From the NCBI GenBank assembly GCA_051209155.1, contig JBPJGB010000001.1: a stretch of DNA of 64,000 nt; one strand, given 5' to 3'. Source of the DNA: Actomonas sp051209155 (GTDB lineage: Bacteria > Verrucomicrobiota > Verrucomicrobiia > Opitutales > Opitutaceae). The translations under genes were made by a program, and so were the position numbers. Position 1 is the stretch's first letter, and each line of letters begins with the position of its first letter. Below, piece after piece: positions 51,752 through 61,147 of the stretch. The notes below the pieces were generated by a model. That model did not search any database. It worked only from the letters and a program-made list of their open reading frames with translations, and was not told the DNA's origin.

Positions 51752-54700
51752 GGCGGGAGCGGGGGACGGGGGACGAGGCGAGGGGGACGGTGATGCAGAC
51801 GCAGGTGCCCTGACCGGGCGTGCTCTCGATCTGCAGGTCGCCCTGAATTTTCTGGGCGCGGGACCGCAGGCCCCGCAGGCCGAAGTGGCCGAGGCCGCCG
51901 ACCAAAACCTCATCAATGGCGAAACCCTTTCCGTCGTCGCGCACGGCGAGGAAGGCGGTGTCGGCGGAGAACTTCAGCTCCACCCGCACGTGATGCGCCC
52001 CGCTGTGGCGCACGGCGTTGGTGATGGCCTCCTGGGCGATGCGCAGCAGGTGGTGTTTGGTGGTGGACGACACCGCGGCTTCGGTGCCGACGGCGGAAAC
52101 CTCGACGACGTTGGTTTCGTTGCCGATGAGGTCGGCCAGTTTGCTCAAAGCGTGGGAGAGCGAGTCGTTCTGCAGCAACGGCGACTCCAGGTCCCAAACC
52201 GCCTGCTGCACCTCCTGCCGGGTGTAGGACACCATGCGCCGGGCGAGGCCGAGTCGGGAGCGAATGTCGGGATCGAGGCCGTCGTTCTTGAGGGTGGTCT
52301 CGAGGTGCAGCGCGAGTCCGCTCAGGCCCTGTTGCAGGCTGTCGTGGATCTCGCCGGCGAGGCGGTTGCGTTCGGCCAGGGTGGCGGAGGTGCGGGCCTC
52401 GTCGGTGAGCTTGGCCATCGTCGCGCGCAGCTCGTCGGTGCGTTCGCGCACGAGTTGTTCGAGGTAGTCGTGTTTGCGCTTGGCCCGGCCAACGCCCCAC
52501 GCGACGGCGCCGAGGCAGACGAGCAGGGCCGAGCTCCAATAGGCAAAATAGGCGAGGGGGGAACGATACCACGGGGGGCGGATGGTGAAGGCGGTCACGA
52601 TCGGAGAGCCGATCGGATCGGCGCCGTCATGCAGTTGGACGGTGAGCCGGTAGTTGCCCTCTTCGAGTTGCGGCAGTGTCAGCAGGGAGTCGGCGCTCTC
52701 CACGCTCCAGGAGTTCGCCCCGTATTCCATGGTGAACTCATAAACCGGGTCGTGGATGGTGGTGTATCCGCCGGAGAAATACCGGAAAACGAGGTGATTC
52801 TGTTCCCAGGGCAGGGGCGCGAGGGCGTCGAGGGAACCGTCGGCGGAGAAAATCTCCCGGCCGGTCTTGCCGTCGGTGATGGAAACCAGAAACGGTTGCG
52901 GCACCGGTTGGACATGGGTGTTGAAGTGCTGGGAAACGTGGTAGAGCGCCGACTCGGTGGAGATCCAGGCGCGGTCCTGATTGAGCAGGGTGATGACCGG
53001 GTAGAGGTCGCGAATGGCGCTGAGGGTCTCGGTGTCGATGCGATAGCCCCCGTTCTCCGGGTGCAGCGTGATTACGCCGTTGGAGTGAGTCGCCCAGATG
53101 ACGCCGTTGGCGTCGGCGTTGAGTCGGAGGATGCTCACGCCGGCGTCATCCAAAACCTGTTCATAGGGCGGGGCGGGCACGGGTTCGGCGGTGAGCCGGT
53201 CGAGGTAGACCCGTTGGTTGTTGGGCCCGCTCAGGACCACGAGCTCGTTCATGAGACCGATGTTGATCCAGACCGGCGTGTCCCACGGAAAATCCAAAAA
53301 TAGCTGGGTGTGCAGCTCGCCGTCCTCGAACCAAACGCGGGCCGCCCGGTTGAGCCCCAGTTCGATCCAGATCGATTTCTCGCCGGGGTGGGCGATTGAA
53401 GGGAAGCCAATGCCCGGCAGGCGCGGTGCGCATTCCCGCCAAGCCCCGTCGGCGAAGCGCATGGCGGCGATTTGGTCGATGCCGATGACGATGCACAGAT
53501 CGTCCTCGGGCAAAAAGAGGCGGGCGGCCGGCGGCATGCCCGGGATTTGCACGAAGTTGTCGCCGTGGCGGGCAAAGACGCCTTCGCCGTTGCCGACCAG
53601 AAAGTGATGTTGATTGGTGCCGACCGCCCACGCGCCGGTGGTCGGTGGACGTTCTACCGCCCGGAACTCGTAGTGCAGCCCGTCCGGCGCGAGTTCCATG
53701 TCGTAGAGGCGACCGTTGGAGGCGATGACGGTATGATCGCCGGACTGAAAGACTTGGGGCCAGCCAATGACGACATCGGAGCGTTGGTCGATCACCGAGA
53801 CGGGATCATTGTAGAGGAGCTTTTGCAGCGAACTCTCGTTGGCGATCCAAAGCACGCCCGGCTCGCGGGCCGCGAGGTCGTAAACGCGCCGGTAGATGCT
53901 GGTGGTCAGAGCCAGCCGGTAGGCGCCGTCGGCGTCGAAAATGAACAGCCCCGCACCGTCGATGGCGGCGGCGAATCCGCCGTCGGGCAGGGCTTCGAGG
54001 TGGGAGATGCCACCGGGCTGCGCGTTGGGCCGCCGGTCGCCGACGGGATTGAAGTCCTGGCCGTCGAAATAGAACAGACTGCCGCCGGTCGAAGCGGCGA
54101 CGGTGCGCCCGTCGGCGAGATGCACGACTTGATGCACGGTCAGACCCGCGGCGATCGGGGTGAGCTCGCCGGTGTCGAGGTTCAAGCGGGAGGTGCCCCG
54201 ATTATTGGACACATAGACTTCACCGGCGTGGGTGAAGGTGGTTGCGATACGCGAGATGCCGAAGAACTTCAGTTCGCCGGTGGCCGGGTGCAGTAGCACG
54301 ATCCCCTCGTCGCCGGAGAAAATCACCCGATCGTCGAGGGTCACGATCTTGGTGAAGCTGGTGACGTTGACCCACTCGGGGTAGGTCTCCGGGCGCAGCT
54401 CGCGGGCTTCAATCACCCCGTGCTCGGTGTATTCGGCCACGCCCCAAGTCGCGAGGGCACCGAAGTAAGCCGTGCCGTTCGGGGCGTTGGTCACGTCGAG
54501 AAAGATCGGCTCGCCGGGGATACTGTCCTGGAGGTGAATCCAGGCGCCGTCGTTGAGCACGATGTAGCTGCCGCCCCCGATCACGGCGAGGCGCCCGTAG
54601 CGGTCGAAATCGAGCTGCGGTCCGCGGGTCACGCCGATGTCTTCAATCGAGTAGGTTCGCGTGACCGGCAGGCCGATCGTCGGCACTTCCGCCCGGCTAG

Positions 54701-54770
54701 CGACCGCACCGAGACCGCTCGCCGCGAGGGCGAGTCGAATCGAGGTGGTAAGCGCCCGGAGGGTGGTCAT
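51729..54770 (-). CDS. Reg_prop-type histidine kinase 2
   Basis: This 1013-residue sensor has a signal peptide and a long extracytoplasmic propeller region (about 30-650). Its repeats are more diverged than those of the first sensor (for example RVIFSGDEGIVLLHPATGEL). A Y_Y_Y-like domain ends in TIRPPWYRSPL, and one transmembrane helix follows (YFAYWSSALLVCLGAVAWGV). A coiled linker leads to HisKA_3 with the phospho-His in AGEIHDSLQQGLSGLALHLE. The HATPase has EAITNAVRHSG, VRDDGKGF and GHFGLRGLRSRAQKI. It would sense a periplasmic ligand and phosphorylate the regulator encoded at 51122. Start ATG 54770, 35 bp after the membrane-protein stop. Confidence 0.9.
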   Translation of the reverse strand: MTTLRALTTSIRLALAASGLGAVASRAEVPTIGLPVTRTYSIEDIGVTRGPQLDFDRYGRLAVIGGGSYIVLNDGAWIHLQDSIPGEPIFLDVTNAPNGTAYFGALATWGVAEYTEHGVIEARELRPETYPEWVNVTSFTKIVTLDDRVIFSGDEGIVLLHPATGELKFFGISRIATTFTHAGEVYVSNNRGTSRLNLDTGELTPIAAGLTVHQVVHLADGRTVAASTGGSLFYFDGQDFNPVGDRRPNAQPGGISHLEALPDGGFAAAIDGAGLFIFDADGAYRLALTTSIYRRVYDLAAREPGVLWIANESSLQKLLYNDPVSVIDQRSDVVIGWPQVFQSGDHTVIASNGRLYDMELAPDGLHYEFRAVERPPTTGAWAVGTNQHHFLVGNGEGVFARHGDNFVQIPGMPPAARLFLPEDDLCIVIGIDQIAAMRFADGAWRECAPRLPGIGFPSIAHPGEKSIWIELGLNRAARVWFEDGELHTQLFLDFPWDTPVWINIGLMNELVVLSGPNNQRVYLDRLTAEPVPAPPYEQVLDDAGVSILRLNADANGVIWATHSNGVITLHPENGGYRIDTETLSAIRDLYPVITLLNQDRAWISTESALYHVSQHFNTHVQPVPQPFLVSITDGKTGREIFSADGSLDALAPLPWEQNHLVFRYFSGGYTTIHDPVYEFTMEYGANSWSVESADSLLTLPQLEEGNYRLTVQLHDGADPIGSPIVTAFTIRPPWYRSPLAYFAYWSSALLVCLGAVAWGVGRAKRKHDYLEQLVRERTDELRATMAKLTDEARTSATLAERNRLAGEIHDSLQQGLSGLALHLETTLKNDGLDPDIRSRLGLARRMVSYTRQEVQQAVWDLESPLLQNDSLSHALSKLADLIGNETNVVEVSAVGTEAAVSSTTKHHLLRIAQEAITNAVRHSGAHHVRVELKFSADTAFLAVRDDGKGFAIDEVLVGGLGHFGLRGLRSRAQKIQGDLQIESTPGQGTCVCITVPLASSPVPRSRHDEQPED

Positions 54771-54805
54771 CGGCGAGGGGGGGAGTTCAGGCGACCCCGG
54801 GCGGT

Positions 54806-57181
54806 TCAGGGTTGGTATTCGGAGGAAAGGGCATGGTTGAGCGCAGCGAGGTCCGGGGAAGGGAATTCCAGTTGGTAGATCTCCAGGAGTTTGCCGAGGC
54901 GAAAGGCCTGCAAGGGGGTGAGCTGACGCAAATCCTCTTCGTTCATGGTGGCGAGGCAGGCGACGATCTCAGGGCGGGCCAGGTCGTGCCGTTTGCCGAG
55001 GGCGAGCATGGTGGCTCGAACCACGCGGCGATCCCAGTCCAAGGGCACGATGCCGTCGGCAATGTTCTGCGCGAGAAAATCGAGTTCCGCGCGAAACCCG
55101 GAGTCGTAGCGCGCTTGCTCGTAAACGGCGGCTCGCGCCATCGCGGCGTTGGGGTCGCGGGAGAAATCCTCGACCAAGGTGCGGGCCACCAGTCCGGCCG
55201 GTTCCGGTCGGCCAACTTCCACGAAATATTCGGCCAGACGGGCGAGCGCGAGGGCCTCATCCTGCGGCGGCACGACGGCGAACACGGCCAGTTTCTGCGC
55301 CTCGTAACCGGGCGTGCCGGGAAGTTGGTAGGGAATCGGGCGCAGGTAGCGCGGCAGCACCCAGCGTTGCAGGCGATCGTAAAGGGTGTCCCGTTCGTCC
55401 TCGAGCGGAGCCTTCACCATGAGTGGAAAAACCGGATCCCAGGAGGTGATCACGAGGTGCGTCAAACCCAGTGACTCGATGACCGCCTCGGCTTCGGTGG
55501 ACTCCGGCGAACTGAGCACGCGGGAGGCTGCCACCAGACCGGGGTGCGATTCCCACGCGGTCGACATCAGCACATGACCATCGCCGTGAAACACCACCGA
55601 GTCGGACAGGGCGGGCGGCGCGAGCACGCGGACCTCCGCTCCGGGCGTGTGCGACGCGAGCCAATGGGAAAAATGGCGGAATACCATGGCCTCCAGATCG
55701 ACGGCCCGCGGCACCAACTCGCCGGCGGGGCGATACAGGGTCGAGGGCAGGTTTTGCGACCATGCGGCCAACAGAAAACAGAACACCGCGGACGCGGCCA
55801 AGGCGGCGCGACGCCAGAGTTGCGGGAAGGCGCCAGCCATTTGCCACAACACCGGAATCGCGACGAGCACTGCGACGAGTGCCCACCGCAGTTTGAAAAT
55901 GAACAGCAGCAACACGCCGCCAAACAAGACGGCGACCGGCAGCAACGCAGCGCGATCTACCGGGCGTCGGATCAGAGCCAACAATAGAGCGAGGCTCGCT
56001 GCGCCGATCGGAGCCAGCACGAAGAAGCTTTCGCCAGCACCGGCCGCGCCCAGCCACGCGAAGACGTTGGGAAAGCGGACGGTTTCGTCCAGCGAAGTAA
56101 GACGGCCAAGCTCCACGCCGGTGTGGAGCCAGCCCGGAAAACCATGCCGCACTTGCGTCACAACCAAGGGCGCGATGAGGGCCAGGCCGATGAGCCCTTC
56201 GATCCAACCCCAGCGCCGTCCCGTTCCCGGTCCGCCGAAGCGGCGGCCACCGCGCAAGACGAGTCCCAGACCCAACCAGGCCAAAGCGTAGAGCGGATGA
56301 ACGGTGCGGAGTTCGCCCGCCATCGGGTCCCAGGGTGCGCCGTCGAGCAGCCACCCCACGCCGACGAGCACGGCGCCAATCAGCGCCCAGCGGAGCAGCG
56401 GCTCAGCATGATCGGCAGCGGAACGACGCAAGACCGCCGTGAACCCGACGAGCAGGATCGCCGGAACACCAAACGCCGGATTGAGCCAGACCGCGAAGGC
56501 GGCGGCGATCGCCCCGCCGATCGAGGTGGCCGGGGCGGAGGGGCGTCGTGGTTGCGGCAACGCGAACAACACCGCGGCGCTGGCCAGCAGGAACGCACAC
56601 GTGTCGGCGGTCAGGGCACCCGGAATGAATTGGCCGCAGAGCGGCGGATACAGTGCAAAGAACACCGCGCCGAGCGCAGCGGCCGGTGCACCCAGCCGCC
56701 GCCAAAGCCAAGCGATCCAAAGCAGCAGGGCCAAGGCGTGGGTCCACACCGGCGCCCACAGCGCGGCCTGTTCCGCGGCCAACGGCGACGGCGCTCCCGT
56801 CGTGACTTCGATCGCGGTCCGCACGACGCCGAGCCAAGCCGAGTAAAGGCGGGGCAGGAGGAAGGGACGGCCGGTCGGGAGGGTGTCGCCCAAGTAGGGT
56901 TGACCGCGCAGGTCTTCGCCGGCGAGGCCGGCTTGTTGCGCGGCGATCCAACGGTAGGTTTCGCCGCGGAGGTGGGTGCCGAGGAAGTGGCGTTGCGCGA
57001 GCGCATAGCCGGTGGCGGATTCGGTGGAGAGGGCCGGCGGCGGACTGCCTTCGTCCGAGAGTTGCGCGGCCCACTGCAGGTGGCGGAGGTCGTTGCGCAC
57101 CGTCGCCACCAGGGCGAGCAGGCAAAGCGCCGGCCAAAGCCAGCGCAGCCACGAAGACGAAGCGGAAGCGGGTGAGGTCAT
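54806..57181 (-). CDS. Multipass membrane protein, GT-C/oligosaccharyltransferase-like
   Basis: The 791-residue protein has about 12 transmembrane helices in residues 10-500, then a soluble C-terminal part. The first extracytoplasmic loop is long and conserved-looking (LRGETYRWIAAQQAGL, LPTGRPFLLPRLYSAWLGVV). Later helices include GQFIPGALTADTCAFLLASA. This layout recalls GT-C glycosyltransferases and STT3/AglB-type proteins, but I cannot point to a definite catalytic motif. It begins 2 bp after the UnbV-protein stop and precedes the sensor by 35 bp, so it is part of that operon. A role in moving sugars onto the large surface protein is a guess. Confidence 0.7.
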   Translation of the reverse strand: MTSPASASSSWLRWLWPALCLLALVATVRNDLRHLQWAAQLSDEGSPPPALSTESATGYALAQRHFLGTHLRGETYRWIAAQQAGLAGEDLRGQPYLGDTLPTGRPFLLPRLYSAWLGVVRTAIEVTTGAPSPLAAEQAALWAPVWTHALALLLWIAWLWRRLGAPAAALGAVFFALYPPLCGQFIPGALTADTCAFLLASAAVLFALPQPRRPSAPATSIGGAIAAAFAVWLNPAFGVPAILLVGFTAVLRRSAADHAEPLLRWALIGAVLVGVGWLLDGAPWDPMAGELRTVHPLYALAWLGLGLVLRGGRRFGGPGTGRRWGWIEGLIGLALIAPLVVTQVRHGFPGWLHTGVELGRLTSLDETVRFPNVFAWLGAAGAGESFFVLAPIGAASLALLLALIRRPVDRAALLPVAVLFGGVLLLFIFKLRWALVAVLVAIPVLWQMAGAFPQLWRRAALAASAVFCFLLAAWSQNLPSTLYRPAGELVPRAVDLEAMVFRHFSHWLASHTPGAEVRVLAPPALSDSVVFHGDGHVLMSTAWESHPGLVAASRVLSSPESTEAEAVIESLGLTHLVITSWDPVFPLMVKAPLEDERDTLYDRLQRWVLPRYLRPIPYQLPGTPGYEAQKLAVFAVVPPQDEALALARLAEYFVEVGRPEPAGLVARTLVEDFSRDPNAAMARAAVYEQARYDSGFRAELDFLAQNIADGIVPLDWDRRVVRATMLALGKRHDLARPEIVACLATMNEEDLRQLTPLQAFRLGKLLEIYQLEFPSPDLAALNHALSSEYQP

Positions 57182-57183
57182 CT

Positions 57184-60100
57184 TCAGTCGGCGAGCGAAA
57201 GCGTCCAGGCGCCGGCGGGGGGGGCGTCGCGGTGGTGGGTGACCTGACCGTCGGGCCAGTGCACGGTGACCTCGTCGAGTCCGGCGGCGGCGAGGTGGAG
57301 GGTGGTCGGACCCTGGCTCAGCCAGCCGCTGCCGGCGGTGAGGTGGTGGGTTGTCGTGGAACCGTCGATACGCCGCACGTCGATCCGCGCGCCGATGGCG
57401 GTCGGGTTGTCGACCGGTCCGCGCAGCCGGAGAGCCAACCACGCCTTGTCGGTGGAACGCTGGTGGGCGAGGAAGCCGGTGGGACCGCTGTGTTGGGTGA
57501 AAAACAGATCGGGTCGCGCGTCACCATCCGGGTCGATCACGACCAGCGCCCGGCCATGCCCGGTGGCGACCAAACCGGATTCCGTCGGCGGCAGGGCGGT
57601 GAAGGTGCCATCGCCATGACCGCGGAGGACGAGACCAAAGCCACCGTGAAAACGGGGGGTGGCGGCGTCGCTGTTTTGCACGACGGCGAGATCGATGAGA
57701 CCGTCGCCATCGAGGTCGGCGGCCACCATGCCTTGGATCGGCGCCAGCTGGGCGAGGCGGGGCAACGGGGTGAAGGCGTAGCGACCGTCCGGTTGGCTCA
57801 GGAAAACGCCGGACGAGAAGTTGTCGGCTTGAAGGACGGTCGCCTCGGCCACGGCCTTTTCGCCGAGGACTTCCGGCAGGGTGGCGCGGGCGTAGTCGTC
57901 GTTGCGGCGGAATTTGCGCAACACGATCGGCAGGCGCGCGCCGATATCGGCGCGACCCCGGACCGGGTAGAGGGCGCCGTTCTCGAGCTCCGCTTCGGCC
58001 AGCAGCGGCGTGCCGTTTTGCGCGAAGTCGCCGTAGAGCAGGGTGGCCGGGGAATCCGGCGTGGCGGCGTAAGTGGTGTTGAGGCCGAGGTTGCCGGCGG
58101 CGATGTCGAGGCGCCCGTCACGATTGAAGTCGGCGGCGATCACACTGTTCCACCAGCCGCGGCCGCCGGAATCGAAACCGAGTTCGCTGGTGCGGTCGGA
58201 GAAGCGACCGTGGCCGTCGTTGCCGAAAACGCGCACGTGGTCCCATTCGAGCGCGAGCACCAGATCAGGGGCACCGTCGTGGTCGAGATCGGCAAAGGTG
58301 GCACTGGTGACGAGGCCGGCGGCGGCGAGCGCGGGGGAGTTGTCGGTGATCGCCACGAAACGACCGCCGTCGTTGCGCAGCAGGACGCTGTAGGGGGTCT
58401 CCGGATACCGGCCGGGCAGCGAGCGGGCGCCAAGGAAGAGGTCGAGATCGCCGTCGCCATCGATGTCGGCTGCGCAGGCGGCGCCGACGTTGAGATTCAA
58501 TTCGGGCAAGGCGGTCGAGGCGCGGAACGTGCCGCGACCGTCATTCGTATACAGGACCGGTTGGAAGGCCGCCGGCCAGGCGCTGGCGTCGGCGCTGGCC
58601 CGGGTGAGGAGCAGGTCGACGCCGGCGTTGCCATCGGCTTCGAAGAACAGCGCCGGTCCCTGCTCGACCGCGCCATCCGGGTTGAGGGCAGTGGCCGGAG
58701 CGGACACGTAGTTCCCGTCGCGCCACAGCAGCAGGTGGGCGGGCGAGCCGGGCGTGGCGGTGAGGTAAAGGTCGACGTGCCCATCGCCGTTCACATCGGC
58801 GGTGGCGATCCCGGGACCGCGGCGGTCGGTGCGAAAGGGCAGGAAAACCTGTTCGTGGTCGGGAATGGCGAGGGCCGATTCGTCGGTGAAGGCCAGGCCG
58901 CGGGCGGCAGTGGAATCGGCGAAGAGCGTGTCGGCGGCCGGTGCGGCCGGCGTGGGCTGACCGGCTTCGGTGACGAGGTAGGCACGATCGGCGGGCAGGT
59001 CGGTGAAGGTCTGGGTGATGCCCGACGGCCATTCCACCGTGAGCGTTGCGATCGTTTCGTCCCGGCCGAGCCCGAAGTGGGCCACCAACTCACTGCCGGA
59101 CGCGTAACCGCGGGAGACGGTGAGGGTGCGGGATTGTTGCCCGAGGGTGGGGCTGGTGATGCGCACGACCGCGCCGACGCCGAAGCGGTTGGAAGACTGA
59201 CCGCGCAGGCGGACCTGCACGCGGTGGAAGTCGGTGGTATCGTTGCGATGGATACGAAGGCCACCGTCGTAGTCGATCACGACGAGATCGAGGTCGCCGT
59301 CGCGGTCAAAGTCGGCCGTGACGGCGCCGAAGGACACCCCGACATGATCGAGTCCCCAGGCGGGACCGACCGATTCAAACTCGCCGCCGCCGCGGTTGCG
59401 GTAGGCGAGGTTGGCTTCGTTGAGCGGCGGGGCGTTCTTCATCACCCGGATGCGTTCCATATCGGAGAGGGAGCGCATCATGCGCGCGAGCAGGTCGCTG
59501 TTGTTGGCTTCGCGCACCATGCCGTTGGTGACGTGCAGGTCGGTCCAACCGTCGTTGTCGTAGTCCTCGAAGCGGAGTGACCAGGTCCAGTCGGTGGCTT
59601 CGAGCCCGGCCCAGCAGGCGGCCTCGCCAAAGACCCCGGTGCCGGTGTTGAGCAGCAGGACGTTGCGCATGTATTGGGGGGCGGTGCCGTGGCGGGTGCC
59701 CATCACCAGCACGTCGGCCCGGCTGGCGGCCAGGCCGCGTTTGTCCTGCTCGCGGGTGGTGGTGGCCATGTCGGCCACCAGCAGGTCCTCGAAGCCGTCG
59801 TTGTTGATGTCGCCGCTGTCGGCGCCCATGGAGGAGTAGGGGGTGTGCGGCGTGACCGCGTCGATCACGTTGGTGAAGGTGCCGTCTCCATTGTTCCGAT
59901 ACAGGTGATCGGGCCCGGCGAAATCGTTGGCGACGTAGAGGTCGGGCCAGCGGTCACCATTGAAGTCGAGCCAGGTGGCGGAGTGGCCGAAGGTCGCGCC
60001 GGCAATGCCGGCCCGCTGGGTGACCTCGACGAAGTGACCCTTGCCCGTGTTGCGGAAGAGTCGGTCGGATCGTCCGGAGGGTTCGGTGCCCTCGACTTGA

Positions 60101-60762
60101 TTGGTGAGGATAAACACATCGAGCCAACCGTCGCGGTCGTAGTCGGCAAAGGCGCCCACCACGCTGCCGTCGGCGAGATCGAGCCCGCGGTCGGCGGCCT
60201 CCTCCTCAAAGGTGCCGTCGCCCTGGTTGACGAACATGAGGTTGGGGGCGTCGTTGCGGCTGACGTGGAGGTCGAGCCAGCCGTCGTTGTTGATGTCGGC
60301 GAAAACCGCGCCCTGGCGCCAGATGACCTCGTCGTCGGAACCGATCGCACCCTTGAACCAGCCCATGAGGGAGGCGGATTCGGACGCGTTGGCGTCGTCG
60401 GTCACGTCTTCGAAGCGCCAGTTGCCGAGGTTGCGGAAGAGGCGGCCGGGTTTGGTTTTGGTGCTGACGTAGAGGTCGACGAGGCCGTCGTTGTCGAAGT
60501 CGCCGGCGGCGAGGCCGGAGCCCATGCCGCCGCCCATGAACTCGCGGTAGCGCTGGGCCCACATCTGCGGGTCGTCGTAGCGGTTGTCGACGACCAGGCC
60601 GGTGGCGGCGGGCGTGAGGGTGGAGAAACGAGTGTCGCCGGCAGGCTCGGAAGGTGCGCCGAAGGCCGTGGACGGGGGCACATCGGCAAAGGCGGCCTGG
60701 GGCAGACTCGGAAGTAGCGCGGCCAGCGGCAGGTAGAGCAGACGAAAACGGGGTATCGGCAT
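57184..60762 (-). CDS. Giant FG-GAP protein with two ASPIC/UnbV domains
   Basis: This 1192-residue secreted protein has a signal peptide (RFRLLYLPLAALLPSLPQAA) and two tandem halves. Each half is an FG-GAP/VCBS propeller with Ca-binding loops (DFDNDGLVDLYV, DINNDGWLDLHV, DYDRDGWLDVFI; in the second half DVNGDGHVDLYL and DFNRDGRLDIAAG), closed by an ASPIC/UnbV domain. The first closing domain (about 535-625) has GVGAVVRITSPTLG and SELVAHFGLG. The second (about 1095-1190) has IGARIDVRRIDGS and VTVHWPDGQVTHH. Such proteins are surface-exposed and may bind partners or glycans. It is first in a four-gene operon with a sensor/regulator pair and divergent from a TonB receptor. Confidence 0.88.
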   Translation of the reverse strand: MPIPRFRLLYLPLAALLPSLPQAAFADVPPSTAFGAPSEPAGDTRFSTLTPAATGLVVDNRYDDPQMWAQRYREFMGGGMGSGLAAGDFDNDGLVDLYVSTKTKPGRLFRNLGNWRFEDVTDDANASESASLMGWFKGAIGSDDEVIWRQGAVFADINNDGWLDLHVSRNDAPNLMFVNQGDGTFEEEAADRGLDLADGSVVGAFADYDRDGWLDVFILTNQVEGTEPSGRSDRLFRNTGKGHFVEVTQRAGIAGATFGHSATWLDFNGDRWPDLYVANDFAGPDHLYRNNGDGTFTNVIDAVTPHTPYSSMGADSGDINNDGFEDLLVADMATTTREQDKRGLAASRADVLVMGTRHGTAPQYMRNVLLLNTGTGVFGEAACWAGLEATDWTWSLRFEDYDNDGWTDLHVTNGMVREANNSDLLARMMRSLSDMERIRVMKNAPPLNEANLAYRNRGGGEFESVGPAWGLDHVGVSFGAVTADFDRDGDLDLVVIDYDGGLRIHRNDTTDFHRVQVRLRGQSSNRFGVGAVVRITSPTLGQQSRTLTVSRGYASGSELVAHFGLGRDETIATLTVEWPSGITQTFTDLPADRAYLVTEAGQPTPAAPAADTLFADSTAARGLAFTDESALAIPDHEQVFLPFRTDRRGPGIATADVNGDGHVDLYLTATPGSPAHLLLWRDGNYVSAPATALNPDGAVEQGPALFFEADGNAGVDLLLTRASADASAWPAAFQPVLYTNDGRGTFRASTALPELNLNVGAACAADIDGDGDLDLFLGARSLPGRYPETPYSVLLRNDGGRFVAITDNSPALAAAGLVTSATFADLDHDGAPDLVLALEWDHVRVFGNDGHGRFSDRTSELGFDSGGRGWWNSVIAADFNRDGRLDIAAGNLGLNTTYAATPDSPATLLYGDFAQNGTPLLAEAELENGALYPVRGRADIGARLPIVLRKFRRNDDYARATLPEVLGEKAVAEATVLQADNFSSGVFLSQPDGRYAFTPLPRLAQLAPIQGMVAADLDGDGLIDLAVVQNSDAATPRFHGGFGLVLRGHGDGTFTALPPTESGLVATGHGRALVVIDPDGDARPDLFFTQHSGPTGFLAHQRSTDKAWLALRLRGPVDNPTAIGARIDVRRIDGSTTTHHLTAGSGWLSQGPTTLHLAAAGLDEVTVHWPDGQVTHHRDAPPAGAWTLSLAD

Positions 60763-60859
60763 GGGGGGCGACGGCGTTGTCCGTGGGGAGGGGAAAACGG
60801 AGATCAGCTTGCTGGCGCGCGGCGCGAACGGGCAACCAGCCAATGGTGCGAGATGGTTT

Positions 60860-60875
60860 TATAACCCAGGTTATA
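60860..60875. promoter_or_regulatory. Perfect 16-bp palindrome between divergent operons
   Basis: TATAACCCAGGTTATA is an exact palindrome (TATAACC-CA-GGTTATA) about 98 bp upstream of the UnbV-protein start and 273 bp upstream of the receptor start. It is a candidate operator for both, perhaps for the NarL-type regulator at 51122. Its AT-rich arms could also contain -10 elements. No second copy is seen in the window. Confidence 0.55.
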
Positions 60876-60950
60876 CAAACAGGGGGTTGAGGCCGCATTC
60901 GACCACACGAATGTCGCAAAACCCCTATGGAAGGGGCGGGGGATCTTCGA

Positions 60951-61001
60951 TAGTCTGAACGGGCTCCGGAACCCTGATGCAGTGAACAACCCCCGTTGTT
61001 C
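60951..61001 (+). promoter_or_regulatory. Candidate promoter and leader hairpin of receptor 2
   Basis: TAGTCT at 60951-60956 is a TANNNT-type -10 candidate. A perfect hairpin GAACAAC-CCCC-GTTGTTC at 60984-61001 would sit near the start of the transcript. The rest of the leader to 61147 holds CGTTTAA repeated at 20-bp spacing (near 61095 and 61115). The TGTC palindrome of region 1 is absent here. Confidence 0.35.
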
Positions 61002-61147
61002 TCCGTATCCGACCTGCACCCCGCTCAAACCCCCGCATTCCAACCGCGTCGGTCTCTGGACCTCGGTCCCCCGAGGGGGGCGCAAGGGTATCCGTTTAAC
61101 ACCAAATCCTACGTTTAAACGACTGACAGGTATCACAACCAGACCCC

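Noticed and set aside
60909..60956. Possible sixth TGTC palindrome before receptor 2
   Set aside because: TGTC at 60912 has no GACA partner and its offset from the -10 candidate does not match the other five sites.
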